Assembly (NCBI GenBank): GCA_049889215.1
Contig: JBMHDV010000010.1
Coordinates: forward strand, 10,703 to 74,702
Origin: UBA817 sp049889215
Lineage (GTDB): Bacteria; Margulisbacteria; Marinamargulisbacteria; UBA817
Reading direction: 5' to 3'
Length of the DNA: 64,000 nucleotides
In this document: positions 33,642-44,271 of the stretch, piece after piece
Layout of the letters: each line of letters begins with the position of its first letter
How positions within the stretch are numbered: the stretch's first letter is position 1
Translations under genes and position numbers: made by a program
The notes under the pieces: generated by a model
The model's database searches: none
Told to the model about the DNA's origin: nothing
What the model saw: the letters and a program-made list of their open reading frames with translations, nothing else

Positions 33642-33728
33642 GTTCTTTTTTTTAAATTGCATATTCTTTTGACGACTTTTTTTTTTGTGCTTTAATAATG
33701 GTACCCCAATAATATTGAGCAATACATC

Positions 33729-36700
33729 ATGTTAACTAAAATCGTTTCTTCAAATACAAGAGTCTCTTCTGCTGAACATACGTCTAATGTTCAAGCGAAT
33801 CAACATCTACTAAATTTCGCCTTATTCATGAAAGAGTTGCCTCAACAAATCGCAGCTTTGTTGGTGAGTATTTTAACGTTGAATTTTTTTATCCGACTCT
33901 TTACAGGCACACAAATTGACGTGCCCGATAATCCATTGGCTGCCACCACGGTTCGCTTTCAAAATCAATTAAATAACACAACGCAAAATTTTGATAATGC
34001 AATCATCACCAATCAATCGTTAAAAATGATTCTTTTATTTGTTTTAAATCAAAATAATGACAACCTTTCTCATACGGTTTTCCAAAATGTTGATTTTAAT
34101 GAGTTTTTTAATTTGAAACTAGAGTCTGATATTTTGGTTAAGAATTTTTTGTACTCTGCAGATCATGAATCTCATGCAGTTGGTTTGGCGGCACCATTAA
34201 AGGGTAATATGATGTTTCGAAAATTATTATTATCTTTGATTAAAAATTCTCAAGAAAATTACCGTGCTGTTGAGGCGATCCTAAATAATGAAGATATTAG
34301 CACGTCGATATCGTCGAGGGAACCTAGCGCTGATTCAATAGCGAATTCTGATTCTATGCGCATGTTGGTTTTAAATTCAATGACATGGTCGTTCAGTTCT
34401 GACTTGAACACATTAATTCATTATTTTTTATTTGGTTCTCATGAAGCAGCGAAGGCATTTGTATTTAGTGCAATGGCTTATCAAATTGAGCATCAGAAAG
34501 ATAGTATTGATAACGTTAAAGCTACATTGTTTCATAATCTTTTGGATCATTTATTGAAGGATCTGTTACCCGAGGATTTAACTGGTGCTAATCAACAGCT
34601 TAAGTTATGGTTTACGCCTCACTTTTTATCGTGGACTCAGTCTGATGTGTCGGATTTTTCCAGTAAGCTGGGGGATATGTTTTCAAATAAAGATCTTAAA
34701 ATTAAACAATTAATTTTGACTGAACTGAAACGTTCTTTCCCTGCCATTTTAAATTCACCAACCATCGAGAATTATTTAGAACAAGAAACACAACTTCACT
34801 TTTTATTACGACATGCTCCCGCACTTTTAATGAACAATGATGCTACCCTAACACACGTGGCATTTGATGTTTCTAAGGCCTTTTTTAATGATTTAGTGAA
34901 CCAAATGAATTGTTCCGACAGTCTTAAATTGGAAGATTTAGAGTATATGGCGGATAATAATCCACTTCAACTGTTTAGTGTAACATTCAATATTGCTCGC
35001 TTAATGGCACCCAATGGTAATGATGTGGGTGATGCTCTCGAAGTAAAATATAACTCAGTAATGGCTGCTTTTCTTATGAGCTTAATGTTTCAGGAACAAG
35101 TTATAGACGAATCGTTATTGGGTACTGGTAAAGAGAGTTGTTTTTGGGCCAGCCTAGCCATTCAAGATTTTCATAAGATGTTGTTTTCCGTTCAAAATCG
35201 CGATGTCTTCCTAACTTACATTAGAGATTTCTTTATATCTCAATCTATTGTATCTGAATCAAAAAGCTCAGATCCACTTTTACATTTTCTTCAAGAACAT
35301 GCGTCCAATGATTTTTTAAGAATGGCCAGTTCATCGTCCCCTGACTTCGAAACGTTAACAACATTATTAAAGAAAGAAATAGTCGATGTTCTGAAGGCGC
35401 GTGGTGAGACTGAAAAAACTTACTTTGACTCACTTGATTTAGAACCAGACCAGTTATTGGGTCACCTTCAGGGGAGCTTAAAACCTATTTGTGAGGCCAT
35501 GGTTTTTAAAAATTTTAAAGAATATTTTGAGACGAACAATACAGCAATTTTAAATGAGTTAATTCAAGATCAAACTGATCTCCTTTTTGAACTTAGTTCT
35601 AGATTGGAACAGAGGGATAACGTTGCATTCAAGACACTGCTTCAAGGTTTGTTTATTGATCGATTGAGGCGTGAATTAAATATTAATAATCAATTAATTG
35701 AAACTTGGTTGCCTTATGTTCCACTACCAATGTTGATAACCACTAATTTTAAACAACAGCTTCAGTCGATTCAGGCACTTAAAATCAAGGATATGTTTAA
35801 AATGCCATATTCTGAACATGCAAGTTATTTTAAATTGGCAGAATGTGTTTATTCTCTTGATGATGAAAAACAAATGATGGTTCGTGATCATTTGAAAATT
35901 GGGGTGATGAACGATTTTATTTCATCAACAAAAATTCCAGATTATATTATTCATGAAATGAAAATTCCCCAACATATTTTAGCTAAAACACTGTTGCATT
36001 TTCATAAAATCAATAGAAAGCCTTTATTAGAAATGGCGTTATCCGATGATTCAGGATTATCCGCTGAATCCATTCAATTATTTTCACAACAGTTGACTGG
36101 TCAAATGCCATGGTCATTTTTTAAGGCTATTGTACAATCTTTAGGGCTTACCATCGGTGTTGATAGTGATTGTGACATTGTAATAAATCAAGATAGTTAT
36201 TATGAGAGTAATGATTCGTTCGATCTTCCGCAACCGATTCAATTTGATTTGGCTGGAAAAAAACGGCCCAGTTTTTTTGCAATTGCTACTGGGGTTTTAG
36301 GTTTAGATAATGCGACTAAATTTCGTATTTTTAAAATGCTAAATCTTAATGAATATGGCTATTTTGCAAACAAACCCTCGTATTTGTTTGATGAGCTTAA
36401 GATGCTTCAAAATTTATTGAGTGAAGCGATATTCAATTATATGAAAAGAAATAGGGAGATCATTTGTTTTGAAGCTTGTAAGCTGCTTGAAGATGAATTA
36501 ATGCGTCAGCATGGCGAAAAAGATTTTACGCTGAATCCAGATGATTTAACCCCAATTAATAATTTTAAATATGACGAAATCATGCCAGATCACTTATTTA
36601 TGGCATTGAGCAAGCGCTTAAAACTTCATGTTGTTATTAATGATCCATCTACTCAAATTCGAATTCAAAAAGATGGGGCCAAATGCACCGTTGAATTTCC

Positions 36701-38621
36701 TGCGCACAAAATTAAAAGTTTTGAATTTGATTCATCGTTTGATTTGTTGCCATTTAAAATCTCAAGATTTGATCAAGATATGGATTTGTCGCAAGATGTT
36801 ATCGAGAATGATACGCTAACCATTGATGGAATGCGAACCTTATATTTCAATATGTTGGATAAAAAACATAGCAAAGATAAATCAATTGTACCGATATTTG
36901 GTGTTACTCAATCTGGTAAGACGTCGTTATTTAATTTTATATTAGATATACAAAAAGACCTGAATTTTAGAGTTGGTGGTGGGGTAACATCAGAAACAGC
37001 GTTATATTATCAGCTAGAAAGGGATGGTGTTTTTTATACAGATACACCCGGCTTGGATGATAATCGGTCTAATATTTTGGAAGTACTCATTCACTACCAA
37101 TTATTTGAGTTGTTATATTCAAATCAATTGTCAAATATTGTTATTACATTAAAGTTTAGTGATTTAAATAATTTATCTGCTGGTGGGAATCGATCGGTAA
37201 TTAAATTTTTCCGCTTATTTTTTAATGTGAAGCAATTGGGTGATGGGTTTTATGATCAAGTCTTTGAGAAATACTTTGGTGAAACCCATAAAATGTTTTT
37301 TGAAGACATGATTAAGAATAGGTTATTTAATTCAAAAACAGATCAAATAAAATCGAAATGGAATCTGTTTTTTAATGAGATTGAATCTAATGTGGCAAGA
37401 TTGTCAGAAATTCCATTTACGTTTGTTATTCGAAATGATTTTGGGTTTTATAATGGTGAGATAGACGTTATGGATCTTATTGATTCAGCAATTGAAAAAA
37501 TTAAACAAGACATTGTTACAAATGTTATTAAAAATAAAGGTATAATGCCTACCTCTTTGAATAACACACTTTTACTTTACTTGTATTATTTGTTTATTAA
37601 AAAAGATTGTGTGGTAGCTAACTTAGATGCATCTAATCAAGATCTTTTGGATTCAATTAACCAAAAAAAATCAGTGCTTAATGATTTAATGTATCCCATT
37701 GAGAGTATTTACAACACCAATGGGGCAGGACCTCTTTTTAAGGAGTTTTTTATGTCGCAAATATCATCTCAATCTAAATTAATCAAAGATTATTTTGCCT
37801 TCATTGAAAATGTGGAATTGGATCTGAAAAACATTCAAAACTTAAAGTTAATGGTTGCGAATATAACAAAAAAATTGGAGGATAGTACCAATTTGTTAGA
37901 TACCAAAGACCTTGATTCAATTAATCAGGATTTGGCTACTACAGAGAATAAGATTTCTACTTATAAAGATGAAAAAGTTGATTTAGAAAGAAAACTAAAT
38001 GAAGTAGATTCTGATGAGAGAATGGAACGTGATGGTTGGCCGGACACAAAAGTTGCCAAAGGTTTTTTATGGAAAGAGGCTTTGTTTTTTCATGAAAAAG
38101 CACATAAGAGTGATATGATTCTTTCGAAGGGGTCGTATAGTAAAGTGAATCGTTTTGATACTGAAATTCAAGTGCAATACCCATATTTTTGGCAGCACTG
38201 GTCGGACGACTACCAAGTAACTTGCCATAACTATACAACAAAACGAACCTACTATAAGATTCAGATTCAAGAATATAAGGACCAAATTGAAAGGGTTAGG
38301 AGCGCATTAATAAGTTTGAAAAGACGTTTAACTACCTTAGAAAAATTGAAGGAAACGTCCCATGAGAAAACGAAAGTTAACTTAACAGAAGAATTGAAAT
38401 TAACGAAAGAGAAGATTGAGGCACAAGTAAAAAACTTTAACGAAAAGCTTAAGAGTGATGCACCAACTATTTTTGATCGATTGAGAGATGAGGAAGACAA
38501 TATTAAGCTTATTTATAAGATTCTTAAAAACACTGATTTGAATGTGATGCAACACCTATTGAAAAATGTTGATAAAACAGAGTATTTTAGGCTTGTTGAA
38601 CAATTGATGGCTCATGAATAA
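33729..38621 (+). CDS. giant P-loop GTPase-like protein (1630 aa)
   Basis: Residues 1-780 are helical and unrecognised, with an early hydrophobic stretch (about 38-58). A module ending in A-I/L-x-x-x-L-x-L-x-I/V-x-V occurs near 792 and again near 952. The GTPase core has a P-loop G-V-T-Q-S-G-K-T-S at about 1058 and D-T-P-G-L-D-D at about 1105, followed by V-I-T-L-K-F-S-D in the place of G4. The C-terminal 450 residues include coiled coils and a Trp-rich block (D-G-W-P-D-T-K ... F-H-E-K-A-H). From about 940 onward it aligns with the 921-aa protein at 41421. Large GTPases of the AIG1/dynamin type are the nearest idea. The ribosome site is weak. Confidence 0.75.
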   Translation: MLTKIVSSNTRVSSAEHTSNVQANQHLLNFALFMKELPQQIAALLVSILTLNFFIRLFTGTQIDVPDNPLAATTVRFQNQLNNTTQNFDNAIITNQSLKMILLFVLNQNNDNLSHTVFQNVDFNEFFNLKLESDILVKNFLYSADHESHAVGLAAPLKGNMMFRKLLLSLIKNSQENYRAVEAILNNEDISTSISSREPSADSIANSDSMRMLVLNSMTWSFSSDLNTLIHYFLFGSHEAAKAFVFSAMAYQIEHQKDSIDNVKATLFHNLLDHLLKDLLPEDLTGANQQLKLWFTPHFLSWTQSDVSDFSSKLGDMFSNKDLKIKQLILTELKRSFPAILNSPTIENYLEQETQLHFLLRHAPALLMNNDATLTHVAFDVSKAFFNDLVNQMNCSDSLKLEDLEYMADNNPLQLFSVTFNIARLMAPNGNDVGDALEVKYNSVMAAFLMSLMFQEQVIDESLLGTGKESCFWASLAIQDFHKMLFSVQNRDVFLTYIRDFFISQSIVSESKSSDPLLHFLQEHASNDFLRMASSSSPDFETLTTLLKKEIVDVLKARGETEKTYFDSLDLEPDQLLGHLQGSLKPICEAMVFKNFKEYFETNNTAILNELIQDQTDLLFELSSRLEQRDNVAFKTLLQGLFIDRLRRELNINNQLIETWLPYVPLPMLITTNFKQQLQSIQALKIKDMFKMPYSEHASYFKLAECVYSLDDEKQMMVRDHLKIGVMNDFISSTKIPDYIIHEMKIPQHILAKTLLHFHKINRKPLLEMALSDDSGLSAESIQLFSQQLTGQMPWSFFKAIVQSLGLTIGVDSDCDIVINQDSYYESNDSFDLPQPIQFDLAGKKRPSFFAIATGVLGLDNATKFRIFKMLNLNEYGYFANKPSYLFDELKMLQNLLSEAIFNYMKRNREIICFEACKLLEDELMRQHGEKDFTLNPDDLTPINNFKYDEIMPDHLFMALSKRLKLHVVINDPSTQIRIQKDGAKCTVEFPAHKIKSFEFDSSFDLLPFKISRFDQDMDLSQDVIENDTLTIDGMRTLYFNMLDKKHSKDKSIVPIFGVTQSGKTSLFNFILDIQKDLNFRVGGGVTSETALYYQLERDGVFYTDTPGLDDNRSNILEVLIHYQLFELLYSNQLSNIVITLKFSDLNNLSAGGNRSVIKFFRLFFNVKQLGDGFYDQVFEKYFGETHKMFFEDMIKNRLFNSKTDQIKSKWNLFFNEIESNVARLSEIPFTFVIRNDFGFYNGEIDVMDLIDSAIEKIKQDIVTNVIKNKGIMPTSLNNTLLLYLYYLFIKKDCVVANLDASNQDLLDSINQKKSVLNDLMYPIESIYNTNGAGPLFKEFFMSQISSQSKLIKDYFAFIENVELDLKNIQNLKLMVANITKKLEDSTNLLDTKDLDSINQDLATTENKISTYKDEKVDLERKLNEVDSDERMERDGWPDTKVAKGFLWKEALFFHEKAHKSDMILSKGSYSKVNRFDTEIQVQYPYFWQHWSDDYQVTCHNYTTKRTYYKIQIQEYKDQIERVRSALISLKRRLTTLEKLKETSHEKTKVNLTEELKLTKEKIEAQVKNFNEKLKSDAPTIFDRLRDEEDNIKLIYKILKNTDLNVMQHLLKNVDKTEYFRLVEQLMAHE

Positions 38622-38681
38622 ATGGTTTTATTGTAAATTGACAATTAAAATAATGGCGTTATTTAATATCGGTTTTTAATC

Positions 38682-40097
38682 ATGCAGCAGGTCCAATCAA
38701 CTCAACCTAGACCAATGCCACCTATAAGTGATGCATCTTTGATGCCTTCATCCAGGCTGAATTCCAATTCTACCCGATTGTTAAGTCTTTTCAATGTTGA
38801 TCAGGCATATCCCGTTGTATCTCGAAAAGTGGAGGTGAAACTTCCAAAGTCTATCGGTACTAATGATTCGGAAAAAGATTATTATCCTAAAACTGTAGAT
38901 GTCGGTTTTTATAGGTTCGTACAAATTAGTTCGGCTCGTGATCAATGTTTTAGTACAGCTGAGTTTGATTCCAAAAAAAAAGAATGTGATGCTGAAGGCT
39001 CGTTTTATAAATTTTATAATGAGAAAAATAATGAGATTCATAAGGGAATGTATTTAGAGTACCTGCTGCCCATGATCACTTTATATGAGTCATGCACAGT
39101 TGCACAGTATAAACAAATGGATGATTTTTTAATGCCCATTTGGGTGTTTAATAAACTTACTGCAAAACATATCTTAACCAAAGATGAAATATCAAATTAT
39201 GTTAACTGTATTTTGAACTCTGAAAATGATGATAATGTTATAGCCGATTTAGCAACTAAATACTGTGAGCATAATGGTATTGATATTCGTAGGGAAGATT
39301 ATAATAAAAAACGGGATTCAATTAAACAAAAGTACACAGAAAATAGAGCGAATATGAGGAAGGCTTTTTTGGTTGCGATCAATGGTTTTAAAGGGTTAAC
39401 CTCTGGAACAGATATTAATTATTCTAATTATTTTGATAGGTCTAATGATAGATCCTCACTTACGCATTCAGCTAAATTGTTTTTGGAATTTTTTGAGGGC
39501 TGCATTAACGAAAAAACAGATGAATCACTTGAGAACCGTACCAACTCAGGGGGGTGTAAATTAATGGTTCAGGCCGTGGCAAACATATTGGGGTTGGCGG
39601 ATTCGGATGATTTGATTGGGGCATTGAAACCCATAAATGATGATCTGGATCGGACGCCTTTTATGCAGGACTTAAAAGATTTGCTTCAATTTCAGGGTGA
39701 AGCAAATGTCATTTTTAACGATGCTATTTCATTATATAAAGAAGTTAAAAAAAAGGAATGTGGTGGGCCAGTGTTTGAAACTGAGGAAGAGTCGGTAGTT
39801 TGGTTAAAAGATAAACTAAAGAACTATCAAACTAAAATTAATGAGTTTACAGATCTAATTACTGAACTTTTAAAAAATCTAAATGCATCTATCAAAAAAT
39901 CTGATACAGATCGTGAGGCTTTCTCTAAAGTTGAACGCTATATTAAATTAATAGCGGCAGGTTTGTCTGGCGTACCATTATGGTCATGCTTTTTAACCCA
40001 TCGTTATTACCTTAAGAGCACTGATGAAGGGGCGGAAATTGGGATGGACGATATTAAGACGACTGTTGATTTCTTTAAATCGACTAATAACGTGTAA
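38682..40097 (+). CDS. unknown protein between the GTPase genes
   Basis: 471 aa. Gln/Pro/Ser-rich first 40 residues, then a mainly helical, Asp/Lys/Asn-rich body with eight scattered cysteines. A hydrophobic segment lies near the end (about 430-445, L-I-A-A-G-L-S-G-V-P-L-W). No export signal or motif is recognised. It follows the 1630-aa GTPase by 60 bases in the same direction and may be co-transcribed. There is no resemblance to the GTPases. Confidence 0.55.
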   Translation: MQQVQSTQPRPMPPISDASLMPSSRLNSNSTRLLSLFNVDQAYPVVSRKVEVKLPKSIGTNDSEKDYYPKTVDVGFYRFVQISSARDQCFSTAEFDSKKKECDAEGSFYKFYNEKNNEIHKGMYLEYLLPMITLYESCTVAQYKQMDDFLMPIWVFNKLTAKHILTKDEISNYVNCILNSENDDNVIADLATKYCEHNGIDIRREDYNKKRDSIKQKYTENRANMRKAFLVAINGFKGLTSGTDINYSNYFDRSNDRSSLTHSAKLFLEFFEGCINEKTDESLENRTNSGGCKLMVQAVANILGLADSDDLIGALKPINDDLDRTPFMQDLKDLLQFQGEANVIFNDAISLYKEVKKKECGGPVFETEEESVVWLKDKLKNYQTKINEFTDLITELLKNLNASIKKSDTDREAFSKVERYIKLIAAGLSGVPLWSCFLTHRYYLKSTDEGAEIGMDDIKTTVDFFKSTNNV

Positions 40098-40200
40098 ACT
40101 CCACCACTTAATTGTGATAAAAAAGTAAGGTGTGTTATTTGATAAATTCAAAATAATACAGAGATTGACATAAAACCCTTAAAACCATTAAATTGACCAC

Positions 40201-41073
40201 ATGAAGCCACGGGGGGAACGGGACTGCTGTCGCATTAAAAATGCATATCGAAATGGTCAATTTAAACGGTCATCAGATGGGCAAGTGCTACAACGATACA
40301 AATGCAAAACCTGCGCTCAAACATTTTCAGCGGCAACCTTAAGCGCATTGCGGTGGCAGAAAAAACGAACAATCAATCAACCACTAATGGAGCTGTTAAG
40401 CCATAATGTGTCAATGAGTAGTGCGGCTAAATTATTGCGGGTAAACCCTAAAACTGTGGCACGAAAACTTGCATTTTTAGGTGCCATTTGCCGCGAACGA
40501 TTAAAACAAGAGTCGAATCAATATCGGAACATCCAAGCCATTCAATTCGACGAACTGCAAACCATTGAACACACCAAGTGCAAGCCCTTGGCAGTGGCTG
40601 TTGCTGTTGCTAAAAATGAACGGAAAATATTGGGCTTTACGGTTTCAAAAATGCCAGCAACTGGGCATTTGGCTAAGATATCACGTAAGAAGTATGGATA
40701 CCGACCGGATCATCGTCGAAAAGGGATGATGCGACTGTTTAATGAGATGACGGACTTTTTAAAGCCGGATATTTTAATCTCATCTGATGAATGCTCGTTT
40801 TATAAAGGGGTCGTTCAGCGTCATTTTCCGCAAGGTAAGTATACGCAATACCTAGGTAAGAAGGGTTGTGTGGCGGGTCAAGGGGAACTTAAAAAGGCCA
40901 AGTTTGATCCCATTTTTACTATTAATCATACATTTGCTATGATGCGAGCCAACATCAGTCGCTTAATTCGAAAAACTTGGAACACCACAAAAAATATCCA
41001 AGCGCTTGAAGATCACATCAGCATCTATATTTGGATGCATAATAATCGTCGGACACCACTCTTTACAGCCTAA
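40201..41073 (+). mobile_element. IS1-like transposase, single ORF
   Basis: 290 aa. The N-terminus has a zinc ribbon (C-C then C-K-T-C about 26 residues later) and helix-turn-helix as in InsA. The C-terminal part matches the IS1 InsB-type DDE domain: I-Q-F-D-E-L-Q, L-I-S-S-D-E-C, and the closing helix with I-Y-I-W-M-H-N-N-R-R. Unlike classical IS1, both parts lie in one frame with no programmed shift. The gene looks intact. I could not define terminal inverted repeats or a target duplication with confidence; flanks 40098-40200 and 41074-41110 share only a loose CACCAC/TAATT similarity. Confidence 0.82.
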
Positions 41074-41157
41074 ATTACAGGTGTGGTGCGTCTAAATTGA
41101 TTAAACGTCAGCTTGTTTTGAGATTTTTGTCTTTGATTTTTGATAAAAGATTACTAT

Positions 41158-41296
41158 GTCATGCATGACTTTTTTCCTTCACAGGATAATGGTGGAGTTT
41201 GTGACTATTACTAAAGTCATGCCGAGATTCCCCTCAAAACTCAAAAAAATATGCACCAAAGTCATGGTTTATTTTGTGATTAGAATATGACCTTTG
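41158..41296. promoter_or_regulatory. cluster of TGAC/GTCA half-sites upstream of the 921-aa GTPase
   Basis: Within the 347-base gap after the transposase are GTCATGCATGAC (41158-41169), AAAGTCAT at 41213-41220 and 41258-41265, and ATGACCTTTG at 41287-41296. The last is identical to one strand of the palindromes at 33555 and 33628. Spacing suggests several sites for the same regulator. No gene is seen in the gap. Confidence 0.55.
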
Positions 41297-41420
41297 GGGG
41301 ATTGTTATTCCAGATTTTAGATTTATATAGTTGTCTCATCAATCAATGTTTTGGAGGCGATATATATGAACGCTTAAGTTTAAAGTTTGATCAAAAAAAG
41401 TATTAAAAAAGGATGTATTA

Positions 41421-44186
41421 ATGAACCCAATAATTAATCAATCAATTGCTAAACCCATCGCTGGTGCTGCTGCCGCAAGCACTACAGTTCGACCGGTAAA
41501 TTCTGAACAAAATTTATCCCCATCAGAGGTCGTATTAAATAATGCTAGTCATGCCGGGGATTCGAAAGAGGCAGAGACAGGTACCCAAGATATTCAGTCA
41601 CAGTCGGTTCAATTGTCAGAGCAAAGTGGACAGGTAAGAGTCACTCAATCTGGTGATAATCGTCAGGACCCTCGTAGCATCATTGATGCAAATCAAGTTG
41701 CTCAGATTCAACGACAGAGTGAATCATTGTCCGATACTGTGAGTTTACCTACTCAAAACACGATCCCAACACCTTCCCCTGGGATTAAGTTACCATCACC
41801 CACCCCCACAGAGTCGTCGTACAATGCAATAGCGACTGGATTGTTGGCATTGAATCAAGAAAAGCTTACCAGTGTGTTAGATAAATTAGCTTTGACAGAT
41901 TTGACAGGCAGTATCATTAAACCCGAATATTTAAAAGGTGAATTACTTTTATTTCAACGCTTGATCTTGAATAAAGTAAAAGCATTTCATCAAAAAAATG
42001 TAACGACCATTGATTTTGCAGCGAAACGAATTCTTGAGGCTTCTTTGAGCCGTGATTTAAAGGATTCTGATTTTATTCCAATAGCTAACTTTTCTAAATC
42101 ATTCTCTGGCCTTATGCCAATTCAGCTCATGAATGCTTTGGGTCAGAAGCTTGGTGTATCGATTGGAACTGAGCATGGCAACGATATTCGAGTTTTTGAA
42201 AGTAATGAACAACATACCGCTACTTTTCCAGGTGAGAGACTATTTAGGGTTCATTTGAATCAACCGATTGATTTGAGTGAATTCAGTAAAAATCGCCTTG
42301 ACCAAGATTTGAAATTATCAACCATCATAGAGGATGAACAATCCATCACACTTGACGCTCTGGATATCATTTACAAAAACATGCTGCATTCACCAATGGG
42401 GCAGCCCAATGTTTTACCAATGTATGGGGTGACCCAATCTGGGAAGACGTCCTTATTTAACTTCTTATTGGGTATTGATTCCGATTCTATTTATGCAGGA
42501 CGTGTTGGAACTGGAGTGACGTCAGCAACAGTTCTCAATTTATCACAACTAAGCAATGAAATTTCTTATATGGATACGCCAGGGTTAGAAGAAAATCGTT
42601 CAGAATTATTAGAGCCGCTTATCAATTATCAATTGATCGAACTGTTATATTCAAATGACCTATCTAATTTGGTAATTACATTAAGACGAAGTGATGTGAT
42701 GAATTTAGCAGCGGGTGGAATTCGTAAAGTAATGGACTTTTTTAGTTCGTTTTATGATGTATTTAAATTGGGCCTCGATGAAAATGGCCATGGGTTTTAT
42801 GACCGGCTATCCAAGGAACATCTAGATGAAGAGTTCCTTGATACAATGCAAAATTGGATTTTAAAAAAGGTGAGGAATCAATCAGCGAAGTCATTACTTA
42901 TAAACAAATACAATTCGCTTTTAAATGCCATGGAAACTGAATTGTTAAATTTAGACTCTGTACCGTTTACATTTCTTGTTCGTAATGACTTGGAATCTTA
43001 TGGCCTTGTACACTATTCTGTTGAGCAACTGCAAGAAAACCTAGATGTTGCATTAACCCAAACTAAAAAAGAAATCCTTCATTTTGTAAAAGAAGGCCGA
43101 AAAATCTCTAAAAACATGTTACGTTTTTATATTTTTTTATTATTAATTAAACGATCATCTATGCCATCAAAATTACTTGAAGACAATGATGAGTTAAGAG
43201 GGTTTATTGAAAATCGTACCCCATTTGAATTTAATTCAATCAGGATACCTTTAACGGATCTGAAAGATACTAAAGGGGTTAAACCATTATTTGAAGAGTT
43301 ACTTAAAGACAAATTGATCGATTTTTCTGATACGCTCAAGCAATATAGTGACGCTATTCATAACTTGCCAAAAAAGTTGACGGAACTGAATCGCACCCGA
43401 TCGGAAATTGCCAATTTAAATAAACGCATCGAATCCAATACATTGCCATCGAATTCAACCACTAAAATTGATGCCATTAACTCTGAAATTCAAGAGCTTA
43501 ACACGGCTATATCGACACTCGAAACAAAGATTAAAGATTTGGAAACTAAAAATAAAAAAATGAATGTTGACGATAAGAGAGACCGTCCAGGATGGCCGGT
43601 GACAAAGGAAGCAACAGGATGGCGCTGGCGTGAGGCTGAATTTTCTCATGAAAAATCCCATAAAGACGATATTCGCATTGATGTAAATAGAAACGATGGG
43701 TATACAATCAAATCAGAGGAAACGAAACATATTGTACAGTTTGGTTGGTTTTTTCAGGAATGGTTTAGAGAGTCAGCATATCATGTAACCGCTCACAACT
43801 ACATAAATAAGCGAGATTTTTATAAGCAAGAAATTTCAACAAATAATGCTGATATAAGAAGAAAACGTTCAGAAATCGCCTCAAAGCAATCATCACTCAC
43901 ACTCAAGGAGCAACTTAAAAAAACAACAGCAGCAAATGCTGTTATTGATATGAGAAGCGAGCTGAATACACTCAGGAATACACTTGCTTCGTCTTATACA
44001 GAATTTTATGAATCAGTCATTAGGGCCGCTGAATTATTTGATCATTTAAAAGCCAATGCGCCAGACATGCGTTTGGTATTTAAATTGCTTCGCGATGAAC
44101 AATTAAGTTTTTTCCAACACGTTATTCAAGATGTCGAACGTGATGATTTTCTTGAATTAATTCAGACAATAGACGCAGCTAACTAA
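41421..44186 (+). CDS. P-loop GTPase-like protein (921 aa), paralogue of the 1630-aa protein
   Basis: AAGGATG ribosome site. Residues 1-135 are Ser/Gln/Thr-rich and probably disordered, unlike the paralogue's helical N-terminus. The shared region follows: the A-L-G-Q-K-L-G-V-S-I module (about 235), P-loop G-V-T-Q-S-G-K-T-S at 336, D-T-P-G-L-E-E at 385, V-I-T-L-R-R-S-D, then a coiled coil (about 650-720), the R-P-G-W-P-V-T-K Trp-rich block and a second coiled coil. Presumed GTP-binding mechano- or scaffold protein acting in the host or at membranes. Function unproven. Confidence 0.75.
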   Translation: MNPIINQSIAKPIAGAAAASTTVRPVNSEQNLSPSEVVLNNASHAGDSKEAETGTQDIQSQSVQLSEQSGQVRVTQSGDNRQDPRSIIDANQVAQIQRQSESLSDTVSLPTQNTIPTPSPGIKLPSPTPTESSYNAIATGLLALNQEKLTSVLDKLALTDLTGSIIKPEYLKGELLLFQRLILNKVKAFHQKNVTTIDFAAKRILEASLSRDLKDSDFIPIANFSKSFSGLMPIQLMNALGQKLGVSIGTEHGNDIRVFESNEQHTATFPGERLFRVHLNQPIDLSEFSKNRLDQDLKLSTIIEDEQSITLDALDIIYKNMLHSPMGQPNVLPMYGVTQSGKTSLFNFLLGIDSDSIYAGRVGTGVTSATVLNLSQLSNEISYMDTPGLEENRSELLEPLINYQLIELLYSNDLSNLVITLRRSDVMNLAAGGIRKVMDFFSSFYDVFKLGLDENGHGFYDRLSKEHLDEEFLDTMQNWILKKVRNQSAKSLLINKYNSLLNAMETELLNLDSVPFTFLVRNDLESYGLVHYSVEQLQENLDVALTQTKKEILHFVKEGRKISKNMLRFYIFLLLIKRSSMPSKLLEDNDELRGFIENRTPFEFNSIRIPLTDLKDTKGVKPLFEELLKDKLIDFSDTLKQYSDAIHNLPKKLTELNRTRSEIANLNKRIESNTLPSNSTTKIDAINSEIQELNTAISTLETKIKDLETKNKKMNVDDKRDRPGWPVTKEATGWRWREAEFSHEKSHKDDIRIDVNRNDGYTIKSEETKHIVQFGWFFQEWFRESAYHVTAHNYINKRDFYKQEISTNNADIRRKRSEIASKQSSLTLKEQLKKTTAANAVIDMRSELNTLRNTLASSYTEFYESVIRAAELFDHLKANAPDMRLVFKLLRDEQLSFFQHVIQDVERDDFLELIQTIDAAN

Positions 44187-44271
44187 CCCTCTGATTTTAA
44201 TGAAAGGCGGTGGTTATTTATGTAGCGTTTGAAGAATAAATCAATAAAAACAACGACAGGAGTAAAAAAAA

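Noticed and set aside
40098..41110. Defined IS ends around the transposase
   Set aside because: I looked for inverted repeats and a target duplication; only loose similarity (CACCAC and TAATT) was found, so no boundaries are claimed.
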